DNA of 64,000 nucleotides from Pycnopodia helianthoides (Eukaryota; Echinodermata; Asteroidea; Forcipulatida; Asteriidae), in assembly GCA_032158295.1 (NCBI GenBank), contig CM063249.1, positions 16,599,416 through 16,663,415 on the forward strand, in the 5' to 3' direction. A model generated the notes under the pieces. It saw only the letters and a program-made list of their open reading frames with translations. It was not told the DNA's origin and made no database searches. Positions 25,046-36,745 of this stretch are shown here, one piece after another. How positions within the stretch are numbered: position 1 is the stretch's first letter; every line of letters begins with the position of its first letter. The translations under genes were made by a program, and so were the position numbers.

Positions 25046-28000
25046 AAGCAAGGGAACCTCGAACGTAAAGAGAGCGAGTTCAAAGAAAAATGGACAACTT
25101 GATGTTAGTCGGGTTCCTCGAACACGCCAAACACAGACAGCGTTGAAACATGAAAGAGTGCAGACCATTCTTTAAAAAAAAAATCCCCTTCAAGCCTCAC
25201 TCTGGTAACACGTTGGCAGCACACGGTGGTCGGGTACAACACGAAACGTGGGGTCGCAAAAATGAGGGCAACAAATAAGGTCGTCACACACAAACAACCG
25301 GGTTCTCTAAACAGCTTACAGAATATCTCTGCCCCGCAATTTGCATACATAGCCGTCCGTAACAGTTAAATGGTTACGTGTAACAAATCAGTCATGGGGG
25401 GGGGGGACTTTTTATATATATATATTTTTTTTATAGTTTACGGGCACACCGCGTAGACTGCGTTGTCACTTCCCATCACCTTGCTGTGGCAAGTTAATCT
25501 GAAGCCGTTAAAAAAGAAAGGGGGGGGAGGGGACAGAGTACTTTCAATCCCAAAGTACTCAGTGATGAAACCCGTCTCCCAAGAGGTTAATTTGTAAAGC
25601 AACCCCCATCCCCCCCCCCCACCGTATCATCCGACAGGGCCACACATTATTTAAAAGCGCGGGAAAAAGATAACGGTCTTTTAATGCGAGGTTGACACCT
25701 CATGATATTATGCATGCATTTTTGACTCCCGTCTTCGGCAGCCCTGAGCCACCTGTTCTTATTGATATCATTTGCCCCAGCGTCATGGTTGGGCAACCAC
25801 AGCTGTTGTCCCGCATATAGATGAAATTAATTATTAAATATCTCAATTTTTATTCATACTTTCCCCCCCCCTCTCTTTTCTTCCTCTTCTTCGTTTCGCA
25901 GAAAAATCTCGAAGTCTTTGTGGTTTAAAATGTGGGGCGCGAGCTGCTCTGTTTGTTAGTTTTGGGGTGGAATCACGAGACCGCGTAATAGAGACAGTTA
26001 ATGACGTTGTCAAGTATGATAATTTCATCAAAAATATTTAAAAAAATGCATTTTTATTTCAAATGTTTATTTCACCTTTTAATGTTTTTGATGTAAAAGC
26101 TTTTTGAATACTGAAAAACGAGTGAATGATGCGTTTTTACTAACTTGATACCGTGACAAAATTACTTCAGCTGGATGAAATATTACCGCGAGCGAAAAAA
26201 AATGTTCGCGATACTCGGTTATCATCAAATTGCAAAAATCTTGGAAAAGGGTTGGAATAGTCGATTAAAAAAAAAATATTGAAATGGAAAAACCTGCGTC
26301 GGTAACACCAAAGCTTCACGTATTGACGGAAATGTACTCTTCCCTAATTTACACAATTCGCAAAACATGAATTTTACTTTGTCCTATTTTTGATTAAACC
26401 TTTCAGCTATTATTATGTATAAATCGATCTTGTTCTGAGAAAGCGGTTGCACACTGGTAGCCTTGAAACCGAGTCGTTGGTTGGACAGCGTGCTTTTTAG
26501 TTGTGTGCATGTATACACCCAAGAGTCAAGGGAAACCATAGAGGGAAGGTGGAATACCACATGGCAAACAACGACTTGAATTCAAGTCTATGGCAGACAA
26601 GCAATTACGTCATCGGTGGGTTTATACAGTTTAAATCTATATGAGTATCAAGTATATATTATCTACGTAAAAAAATGTCATGCGCGAATTCAAACAGCTG
26701 GTTCTAAAAAAAAATTGCATTTTTTTTTCTGCTCGAAATAAACGTCTGTTGGTTAATAGTGACGAGTTAAACTCTTCGTAACCTACCTGGCCTAATCATT
26801 TTTATTTATATGTTTTTCGTATTCTATTTCGTTTGATTTGAAAGTCCTTGTGCTTTTCATCACGTATAAACCATTGATATTTGGTACTTCTGGTGTACTT
26901 TCCTACTCTGTGTTGTTTGATGCTCGCGTGAATTCTTGTCTGATCATCACCACAAACATCACCTCGTGTTAGGTATTGATCTGTATCTAACTATAGAGAC
27001 AACTTGGCATTCAGGAGACTAATACACATGTACGTAATTCTTGTTTTGTTAGGCTCGTATATACGCCATTGTCACCGGCCTGTGACGTGTAAAAATTGGC
27101 GCGAATCCTAACGATTAGGGGCGCCCCCGGCGAGAGGACTTCACGCTCGGCATATGAAGTGTAACATAGCGTGCTGCGGGCCCCACGGCCCAAAACGTCT
27201 GCGCACCAGACATGTGCACGTATAAAAAAAAAACCGCAGATCAATTTTTTAAACAGTTAAGTGTAGGCGCCTCGCAGAATATAGACTCCTGGACAAGGTC
27301 ACATGGTCTGCATCATAACAACATCCGCATTGACAGTGGACATTTTGTGTGCGGCTGAGTTTCTCTGGAGGAGCATTAATTGGTCGCCCATGCATGTCCG
27401 TATGATGGTATTCGTAAGGGTCGGCGTTGAACATTATTACGCTATGGGGCAATATATACTGGCAATTTTATCTCAAGCATTTGAACAATTTTGTAGGAAA
27501 AAAATCAAGTTCAGAAGGGGGGATGCTCTAGCTCTGGAAACTAGCATAATTATTTTGTTCCCTCAAGTTTAAGGATAACTTTATGGGTGAAAAAAAGCTT
27601 TAGGAGGCATTCCATTGCTTCAAACGGGGTCTGGGATGGAGGGCACATTTTTGTACGACAGTTTTTTTCTGAATTTTGCCCTTCCCTGGACGGCCTCTGC
27701 TCATATATTACCAAGTCAAAAGATTGTTTTTTAAATAGTATGATAAGAAAAAAATATATCATGAGGAACACCCCCCCCCCCGGTGTCATGATGTTTATAA
27801 AAGTGACGTTTCGGGCAACACAACACAGTGAGAGAAGTAAACACAATTTACACTTTCCTTTGTTAAAAAGTTGGAATAAACAGCGTGCATATCGGCCAAC
27901 GTTTCGAACGATGGCGATTTTCACATGGGGTTTTTGTACCTTGCAATCAGACGTATCAACAAAGCTGATTGTGCCGAACCTGCGGATGAAATAGCTCCTC

Positions 28001-28873
28001 GGCCTTCATCAAATGAATTTCGGATGAAAGACCTAAATCGGCAGTTTGTTAGGAACGTGCCATAATCGTCGTTTTTTCCAAACGCGTCAATGCCCCAAAA
28101 TAACAGACTGCCTCCAAGTCTACATGGGCGTATATTACTACTGTGTTTTCGCGTGTGAGGTCAAAAAAAATGGGGATTATCCTCACACAAAATATTTATC
28201 ACCGAGTGCCATTTTGTCACGACGTAACTTGAAAAAGGATTTCGTCGTCTCACGCGAGCCTCGTGCGAGTAAATCATCTGCCTAGAATTTCGAAATAACA
28301 AGACAGCGAAACAAATCCACAAAAAACGGTTTGTACACGGGTCTGGCAAGAAAAAAATGTTAGTGTCTGAGTGCGCAGGTCCGTAGCCCTTCGTGTTATG
28401 GTGGGCGACCGCAACGTCATTGATTACTCACTTCGACTGGATCCGAGTGTGAAACACTCTGCAATAATTATACACATGTGCACTTTACAAACTTCCCTTC
28501 AGAGTTCCAAACTCAGTGTATCCATAGCCAGCTCACCTGGTCGTTTTATGGCACCCAGTGGATACAAAAAATACACCCAAACTGCAAGAGAGCATTTCAA
28601 AGGGACACGTTGCCCCGGATTGGGCGATTTTGGGGCTATAAAAAGCGTTTGTTACGAAATGGATATGGTTGGAAGGATGTTTTAAAAGTAGAACCGATAA
28701 TAATCTACACAACTATGCTTCGAAATTGCGTGGTTTTCCTTTTTCTTGTTGAACTAACACGGTTTGCCATGTTGTGGAGTCAAAAGTTTGGTTCTGAAAT
28801 CCAAGGCAACGAGTTCCTTTAAAACCATTGGTATAGACAGTCATTAAAAAAAGTGTAATAAAATATCAAAGAA
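25046..28873. other. No gene recognised; one motif cluster
   Basis: Mostly AT-rich unique sequence with G/C homopolymers near 25397, 25521, 25610, 25866 and 27770. The block 25690-25815 holds closely spaced transcription-factor-type motifs (see findings). Open frames at 27303-27994 show no domain. Confidence 0.45.
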
Positions 28874-28924
28874 ACACACACACACACGCACACGCACACG
28901 CACACGCACACGCACACGCACACG
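28874..28924. repeat. (CA)n / (CACACG)n microsatellite
   Basis: A CA array passes into a regular hexamer CGCACA. Arginine/valine-only minus-strand frames here are artefacts. Confidence 0.95.
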
Positions 28925-29286
28925 GAAACGACGATGGTTAAAAATAAGCCCTAGTCCCCGCCATGCACATCTAGTGTCCACACAAGAGGGGAAAAATGAC
29001 ATTAACCCTTCCCAGTAATTGACACTTAACATAGGCCTGTGTTTAATGACAACATGAATGTCATTTTATGCATAATTTAAACACTTTTTTTATAGTAGAG
29101 ACGCTAAAATTGCATATATTGAGACAGGTTTTCAGTCGCCGTTTTAACCGTTAGAGAGACCGGTTAGTCTTCACCCTCACAAAGTGGTTATTTACAGGAA
29201 ATAAAAAATAAAATCTAAGTACTAGCACAAGTAGTCTTACACAAAGCTAATTATGAGTTCAAATACCCTTTTTTTTCTTTTGCAAC

Positions 29287-29480
29287 GGCCCAATTTCACA
29301 GAGCTGCTTATGCACAAAAAGTAGCTGAGAACAACAAACTTACTCATATCAGAATAAGGTTACCAGCCATAAAATACCATGTGACACGTGCAACTTGTGC
29401 CTGGTATCCTGCTCATTTTCGCTTGGCAGCAAATTGTTAAGCAATATTTTCTGCCTGTAAGCAGCTGATATGAAACTGGA
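29287..29480. mobile_element. Family A MITE copy
   Basis: It starts GGCCCAATTTCACAGAGCTG and ends with a decayed GCAGCTGATATGAAACTGG. The inner blocks AGAATAAGGTTACCAGCC and TGGTATCCTGCTC are preserved. Confidence 0.8.
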
Positions 29481-29947
29481 GACCGTTTTGTATAAGCAAT
29501 CAATAAATCTGTAACTTTCACGAAAGGTTACCAGGCCAATTGAGTGTGACTTTGTGTATTAAAGCAGACAGAACCTAAGATGGGTGACTGCAAGGGGCAA
29601 CTGCAAAATGATGACGTCATACCAGGAAGAAGGGGGCGTGGTGTGTGGGGATGTGAAAGTTTGTATCGCAGCTTGGTTTAGGAAGATACTACATTTTTTT
29701 TCTTGCTTTGAAGCTATAAAGCTTCATTTATTCAACAACAACAAAAACACAAAAGAGTATACATCAATTCCACATTACCATGTATAATGTCCACATATCT
29801 GTTATATAGAAATCTATGAGAAACACAACAATTAAAAATAAAACAGATAAGAGCATAGTTATACACAAATTAACGTGACATAATCACGTGATGATACAAA
29901 AAGAATTTAACAAATGAAATTCATTGGTAATCTTGCAATCTTTCACT

Positions 29948-30009
29948 GCTGTTGTTGTTGCTTGGTGTTGTTGTTGTTGTTGTTGTTGCTGCTGTTGTTG
30001 TTGTTTTTG
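29948..30009. repeat. (TTG)n microsatellite
   Basis: A TTG trinucleotide array with occasional CTG units, similar in kind to the much longer array at 49015-49415. Confidence 0.95.
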
Positions 30010-31951
30010 TAAGGAACAGCCGTGTAAACATGTCTTAATCATACTTAAAGGGACAATGCGATAATTTTGTTTTATTTAAGGTAATTAATTCACATTCTCT
30101 GGCAAAACCAACGAACACACCGCACAACCAACCCGTGCAGAATGTCACCATGTTTGGTAACCGTCGAAATGAAAACAACGGGAAACGGTTTCTGCTTTCT
30201 GTCAGTGACTTCGTGCACGTTTTAACATGGGCCTTAATTTGATCGCGGCAATCGAATAAAAAGCAACGGGACTGTCAAATCAGTTTAGAAGAAAAAAAAA
30301 CTGTACTGGATGATGACAGTGATGTGGGCTTTTTGTTATTCCGTGAAACGTTAACCAAATCTTTGTCAGTAAGGCCTATGCTATAAACTGTAGAAAAATT
30401 CCGGATTTCATCTACTAATGTCTCAATTTAGTTGTGTAGAATGCCCTAAACACTTTCAGTGCTGCCAGCGTCTCAAGCTCATGTTCATAGGAACTAATGA
30501 ACGCTGAATCCCTTCGACCGGCACGGACCAGACTACTTGGCCAATTCAATTCCAGCCTCGTTTCGGAAACTTAGTTGCTTTGATGGATGGAAAAAAAACA
30601 ACATGGGTGCTCCATAGTGCAGGTCTCCACTAATAAGTGCATTGACAACGGTGTATTCGTTTTTAAATAGTGCGGTCATCTATGGTGTGAATTGCTACAC
30701 CAGCCAATGCTACCGACAATGTTGACAGTGTGCAGTTGACATGCATCAACAAAGGGCACAGGGTTGTTATTTTGCTCACCGCCCCCCCCCCCAAAAGACC
30801 AAGGGGAAAAAACTTCCCAAATTTAGCGCTAATTTGTCTCCGTCTGGGAAGCATATAAAAGAAAGACGAATGGTGTACACGGACATACACATTCACATGC
30901 CATGTACTAGTATGTCTTGGATAGAGTACAAATGCTTGCGATATGAATTTACCCGACCGCGTGCTCTGACCGTGCCTCTGAAAAAATATCAACATGTGGT
31001 ATTCGTATTTCGAGCCGCAAACGAGCCGACCACATGGGCCGGAGAAACTGGGTCTCTGACAATCAACGTTGTCTCCATAGTCAAGCTGAAATCCTCCGCT
31101 TGGACAGAGTTTAACCCCACGTGACCTTCGGATCCCCCTGATCGCATTTTAGTCGATTCAACGAGTGTTGATGTAAAGCTCCCGAATTCCAACAAATTGA
31201 GATGGCGCCACGAGTTTACGGAAAATGGCGCGGAAAGTGCGACTGGGGCAGGTCCAGAAATTAGATATGTGTCAGCCGCATTGCGACGTCAATTTTTTTT
31301 TTTCCCCCTCTGAACTTTTTGTTATGGGCCTATATTATATATATATCTCTATCTCTCTCTGTGCAAGGGAAAACATTCTGTAAATGTTAACAAGATGACA
31401 GTTTTGGGTTGATTATCTGTTAACCGTCTGGGAAGCATTCAACTGATGTTTCCCTGGTTAAACAAGACGAAATAAATATATAACAAAATAAATAAATAAA
31501 TAAATTCCCTCGTGGTTTTTGATCCTGAATATATTGGTATATTCAGGTAATCTTACGGTACAGAACGAATCTCACGGCACAGAACGAATCTTGCGGTACA
31601 GAATGGTTATTATAACAGAATGAAGTGTAACGTCCATAAATCATTGCGTGTGTGTATAGTTTATCGTACAACTAGATACACTTCAGTCACGATTTTCGAA
31701 AAAAACAAAAAAGTGTAGTTGAATAAATTTAATGAACAGTCACATTTTCAGGATTTATGCAAATTTTATTCGGATTGATTCTTTTGTTGGAGCTTCTCCA
31801 AACTGTAGCCACCGTGCTCTGCTTCTTGAATAATGCATCCGAAAATCGGTGTGTGTTTGAGTGGAGGGGGTGCTGGAGTTTTATTTTGTATCAAATGGTG
31901 CACTTGAAATTTGAAACCTTGATGGTAAACGGGTTTATCTTTTTTTAATAT
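30010..31951. other. No gene recognised; A-tailed stretch and short tandem
   Basis: From about 31380 to 31504 the sequence TGTTTCCCTGGTTAAACAAG is followed by (AAAT)n, as in the 3' end of a retroposed element, but no head is recognisable. A 19-bp unit with core ACGGTACAGAACGAAT is repeated three times at 31552-31608. A C-run lies near 30781. Confidence 0.4.
31552..31608. repeat. 19-bp tandem repeat, 3 copies
   Basis: The copies start CTTACGG, CTCACGG and CTTGCGG, each followed by a near-identical tail. There are two or three mismatches between copies. Confidence 0.85.
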
Positions 31952-31952
31952 A

Positions 31953-32136
31953 AATTTCAGCTGCTTAAGCAAAAAGTACCTAGGCACAAAACAAACTGTG
32001 CTCACTAGAAGTGGGTTACAAGACAAAACATCATGTCATCTGCACCATCTGAGAATGGTTTCTTGCTAATGTTTGCTTAGCAGAAGTTTGCAAAGCAATG
32101 GTTTCTGCTTAAGGAGCTCCATTAAAAGTCAGGCCC
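31953..32136. mobile_element. Family A MITE copy, decayed ends
   Basis: AATTTCAGCTGCTTAAGCA, GTGGGTTAC and TTTGCTTAGCAGAAGTTTGC are followed by TTCTGCTTAAGGAGCTCCAT. Both termini have lost the GGGCCC tips. Confidence 0.75.
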
Positions 32137-32387
32137 ATATTTTGACCGCCCAAAATTTGAAAGAGTTAACGTTTGACGATCGTCCCAAACCGTTGTGGAC
32201 CACGACATAATTATTTTAAGGAAGCCGTTTTTGTTATTAAAGCGGTACATCATGACACTTCACTTTTCAAAATACGACAAGCATAAAGGTACAGACTGCG
32301 TGCACTACCGCGGTGGAATTTTATTTGAAGTGCTTAACAACGGGAAGATTTCGATTTGAACACCGACGCAAATCGCGTCACAGCTTT

Positions 32388-32439
32388 ACGTACTATCCAT
32401 TGGGCAAAAGCTGACGTACTATCCATCGGACAAAAGCTG
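32388..32439. repeat. 26-bp direct duplication
   Basis: Two adjacent copies of ACGTACTATCCAT plus a CAAAAGCTG tail differ at two positions. Confidence 0.9.
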
Positions 32440-34646
32440 AAACGTCAGCTGCAATTTTAATATTAAAAGAGCCATGCTGGGAAAAAAAAGTATCGACGTT
32501 TTTGTAAGAGTATATAATGAGCGTGCTAGAAGAGACTGTTTTATTTTGTAAGTGTGAGATCGGTAGTCTGTTTCAGGCAACAGTGTCGTTTCCCGGTCTC
32601 CGATGCACAGACACCAAACTTGGGTCTTGTGCCCAATGCTCGTGACGGCAGGCCATTTTCGCGCCTCAAATTAAGTCAGTCCATGAAAAGGCCCGCGCAA
32701 AATCACGTACAATGGCCTATTATTTCTAGGTCCCAGTCCCAGCAGAGCTCAGACTAAACCAAAAAAAAAAAAAAAAAAAAAAGGTGTCAAAATTAAACAT
32801 CAGAATCAGGGGGGGAAGAAGAATCGGCGACGTTGAATGCGAACATCAGAAGACCCAGCAGGCGAGCGGCCCCGTCGGCGTCGGGCAGTCGAGTGGGGAT
32901 CGAACTTTTCGCGCGTGGAAAAAACCCGGGCAGGCCCGTAGGTGACGATCCCCCAATGCAAATCTTACTGGTCGCATTAATCTCTTCTACTGCGCCACTG
33001 AGATACCAGCGTACACAGGAGCTGCTGCAGAGGAAAAAAAAGGGGGTCTGTGGCTCACGGCCTACTACTAAGTAGATTTCGCACCTCTGGCTTGCAGAGA
33101 TGGCATGTGAGCGGAAAGGTTTTTTTCTTCTTATCCCTTGAAATAAGAGAGAGTGAGAGAGAGAGAGAGTGAGACGGACAGAGAATGAGGGAGAGAAGGA
33201 GAGCAATGGACGCGGGTTTCCTTTTCAATGGGGGCCCGTTGGTGGGTATCGATCGCCCGCGTCCTACCTCCGGAAATGTGTGGGGATCGCACTGCAAGAC
33301 CGTCGGGCCCCAACTTGGAAATGACCCCATTGTTACGGGGGAGGCGTGCATCATCAGACGGCGAAGGTCGACCCGTAAATAGAACCGCCGTGAGTTTTGT
33401 TGATTTAGAGCACGGCCCTATGGAGGAAGGAACACCACCCCCCCCCAAAAAAAGCACATGCTGGTATTGTTTCAGTGATTGTCAGAATGACTGTGTACAA
33501 GACCTTCGGAGAGAGAATTGAGGAAGTACGGGCCACGCCCCAACACCCGTCACCAGCGGCACCTGAGACCCAGCTGCCGGCCCGAGCTCCTAACACGTTC
33601 ACTGCACATGTTTGTACGCGGCGAGTTACGAGTATGACGGCATACCATATCTCTCAGTGACGAGACACCCCTCGGCCAATATGGACAATATTAATACAGG
33701 CATGATTTGAATATAGTCAGTCTGAGTAAATAATAATATGTTTTACGTCCGTAATTGGGAATCTGTTTACTCAATGTCAGGGTTAATTTCAGCTCAAGTT
33801 CATGCCATTCTTTTGTTGGCGGTCTCATGTTTAATTGTAAAGAGTGGCAGAGGGTCAGGGCAATATTGTTCCTCCATCTCGTGGCCTAGACCCTTCAGTA
33901 ATAGATGCCAGTTTCTGATTAAATCACAAAGTTAACTGACGAGAAATGAGATTGACAGTCCCACTGCTTGCGTGAATCTTGACGTGGGCACTCCTCGATG
34001 GACATCGGGCCAGTCTAATCTGCATTTTGGTCAAGTTTAAACTCACACCTGATTGGCAAGATGGCCATCACGTCTGCGCTTTCAAAAGAAAAGGCGGGGA
34101 AAACTCGGCTCGGCATTCTGGGAAGCAAACATGGAGACCGAAACAAACTCCTTTAAACCTTTCTATTCTTTATAAACAAACAGCACTGGCTGGCATGGAC
34201 GGCCGTGTCCAAACTCGAAATTTCTGCAAACGTTCCAAAAAACACTAAAAAACAAAACAAACACACACACACACACTTCCCACGATTAGTTGCTTTGTTC
34301 CCAACTAATTCAACACTATTTAGAATATTTGTGCAACATTTTTACAAACTGTGGGTATCTGTTTTTGCCTAAATATTTATGGCTTCACATAGTTGCAAGA
34401 ACTCGGGCTGTGACGTTGCACTAGAAAGGTCAATAATTCACTCCATCCTTGATCACATACTTTGCGAAAATAGACCTTCATGTACATGTACATCAAGTGA
34501 AAACTTGTAAACAGCCACTATCTCTATCTGGTTATTTCATCTGTGTATTATGTGGGTCGACTTTGGGACTATGTTGTACGATTTACAAACACATTTTTAC
34601 ACAAAATGAGAGCAACCCTACTGGGGTTTTTATTTTCTCTTGAAAT
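32440..34646. other. No gene recognised; A22, tRNA-like piece, GA array
   Basis: A 22-base A-run lies at 32761-32782. A possible tRNA-derived sequence sits at 32890-33007 and a GA array at 33147-33181. A C-run lies near 33438 and a CA array at 34260-34276. AAGATGGCCATCACGTC near 34058 echoes the family E/F terminal motif. No gene is supported. Confidence 0.45.
32890..33007 (-). mobile_element. Possible tRNA-derived SINE head
   Basis: On the minus strand an A-box-like TCAGTGGCGCAGTAG is followed about 75 bases later by a B-box-like AGTTCGATCCCC. The spacing is larger than in a normal tRNA and no cloverleaf is evident, so this is at most a diverged tRNA-derived element. Confidence 0.3.
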
Positions 34647-34932
<286 letters not shown>

Positions 34933-36356
34933 TCTTGCCCGGTAAAAGATCAGCCCACCCAATCTAATAAGTTATCAAAGCTGCGAGCATTTCACGGCTT
35001 TGTTACAGCATAGGCTTCTTTGGTTATACCATCGTCCCCGAGGACATTAAACCAATCCCGGGCTCTTCTCGCCTAGGTATCGGGATAGAAGCATGATGTG
35101 ATCACCTCCAAGCGGATGGATTCTAGACCGAGCCGTTAAATTTGCCCTCCCGACGTCGGTATCTCTTTAAGGTATTTTCGGCACTGATTTAATCCCACAC
35201 TTTGCAGAAACCCTTTTACTGTTGGGGTGTTTACCCGCGAGTACTAAGTTGAAGTGTTGTGGTGCACTAGTAGATTTCATGTAACTCTATATTAACAAGT
35301 CTTCACCATGCGAAGATTCTGGTCAGATGCTGGGGTTTGTTTATGACGGTTGATAAAATACAGAATGAAATGTAACAAGCATTCTGTGAGACTTTTTTTA
35401 ACTCATTGAATTATGATCTGTAAAGTCAGGGAATGCTCGATATACATTTACGAACTCAAACCCCTGAAGTGATAACCTCAAATTTACAATCGTCTTCTTT
35501 AAAAAAAAAAAAAAAAAAAAATGAAAAATATTAATTTCTTTGCAACTCAGGACTTGGTTGTGGGAAGGCAAGAGTGGCGATTGTATACACGCCCGCAAAA
35601 TCAACCAATCTCTACCATCAAGATAATGAAAATAAATGCAATAAATGGCCATTCATCCAGTTCACACGAATCAAACCCAATTAAGAAGGGTTACAAATAC
35701 AGTAAATGTTTCAAGTTGTGATCCTGTGTTCCCGCTTGTTTTTCTTTTTTTTTATCGTCTGAAGGAGAGAGATAAAGAGAGAGAGTAGGGGGGGGGTGCA
35801 GGAGAGACACAGACACCAGCGGGTGGAAGTGACAAAAGAACCCGTGGCGAATCCCGTCACCCGGGCCAGATCGATGCCCCGTCCCTTCTCATTAACTCCC
35901 GTCGCTCCCCTCCCTCCCCACTTCGTCTACTGTTTTGCGTTGAAACAAAAAACCCGGCAACTTTCACAGGCTGTGTTTTGCCACAAGCAACTCCGGATTT
36001 GTACAAACATCGAAGTAGTTTCTCGTGAGGTGAATAAATTAATCCATAACTTTCGACCACCCCTTCCCAGTTCGGATGTATCTTGGTCTAGTTTTTTTTT
36101 TTAAAGATACATTTTTTTTCATGTGGTTCGCCACCGCATCGTATCAAAACAACTACGGCGGTGTACTGAAACAGTTCGTATTCCGTGTTTAGTATATTAT
36201 AATAATTATAATTCTGATTTCTACACAATTTGCCGTCAAGGGTTTGTCGTTACATGAACATGAAGTTTCCAACAGCAATATCTTTTTGCGTCACATTTCA
36301 GTGTTTTTTTTTTTAACTCTCTGACGACGGCTTTTCCGAATTGAATTGTTGACAAT
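34933..36356. other. No gene recognised; A-run
   Basis: A pure A-run near 35500-35521, short T-runs near 35745 and 36091, and a GA/poly-G tract near 35764-35798. No gene is supported. Confidence 0.45.
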
Positions 36357-36520
36357 GGACCTTATACATGACGTCACCACGCCGCCATCTTAGACGTTAA
36401 AGGATGATGTGAACGATAACGAACAGCTGTATACGCGCGAAGCACAAAATGGGCCAATGGGCTACCTTCTTTTGACCTCTAGCCGAGGGCGCCCTACTGC
36501 AGATGACGTCATGTGCATCA
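36357..36520. mobile_element. Possible decayed family E/F element
   Basis: TTATACATGACGTCACC followed by ACGCCGCCATCTTAGACG reproduces the CRE-plus-YY1 layout of the ends of the elements at 16977 and 54658. A second TGACGTCA lies at 36504-36511, near the expected opposite end. The opposite arm lacks a clear CCATCTT block, so the call is tentative. Confidence 0.4.
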
Positions 36521-36650
36521 GGTTCGATTTGTTTTTGTATTTGTTTTTTACAACACTAGTAACGATCGTATGGAGAATCCTCGTGAATTACAGCAGTATG
36601 TTTAACCCACTTTTAATATTATCTTAGTTTCTTACAAGTATTTTTGGTGT

Positions 36651-36745
36651 GAACAAAGACAAAACTGACTAGAGCGGGATTTGAACCTGTGACCTCCGGA
36701 CTAAAAATGTGCCGCAGCTCTCTACCAACTGAGCTATAGAGCCCA
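36651..36745 (-). mobile_element. tRNA-Lys-like SINE head, copy 1
   Basis: On the minus strand GGGCTCTATAGCTCAGTTGG opens the tRNA-like part, with a perfect A-box TAGCTCAGTTGG and perfect B-box GGTTCAAATCC. The anticodon region retains TTTTTAGTCCGG, but its stem and the acceptor stem are broken. Downstream of the tRNA part, CTAGTCAGTTTTGTCTTTGTTC is shared with 44903-44976, so the two are copies of one element rather than independent tRNA genes. Confidence 0.65.

Noticed and set aside
36673..36745. Functional tRNA-Lys gene
   Set aside because: Acceptor and anticodon stems are broken, and a second copy shares non-tRNA downstream sequence, so it is a SINE.
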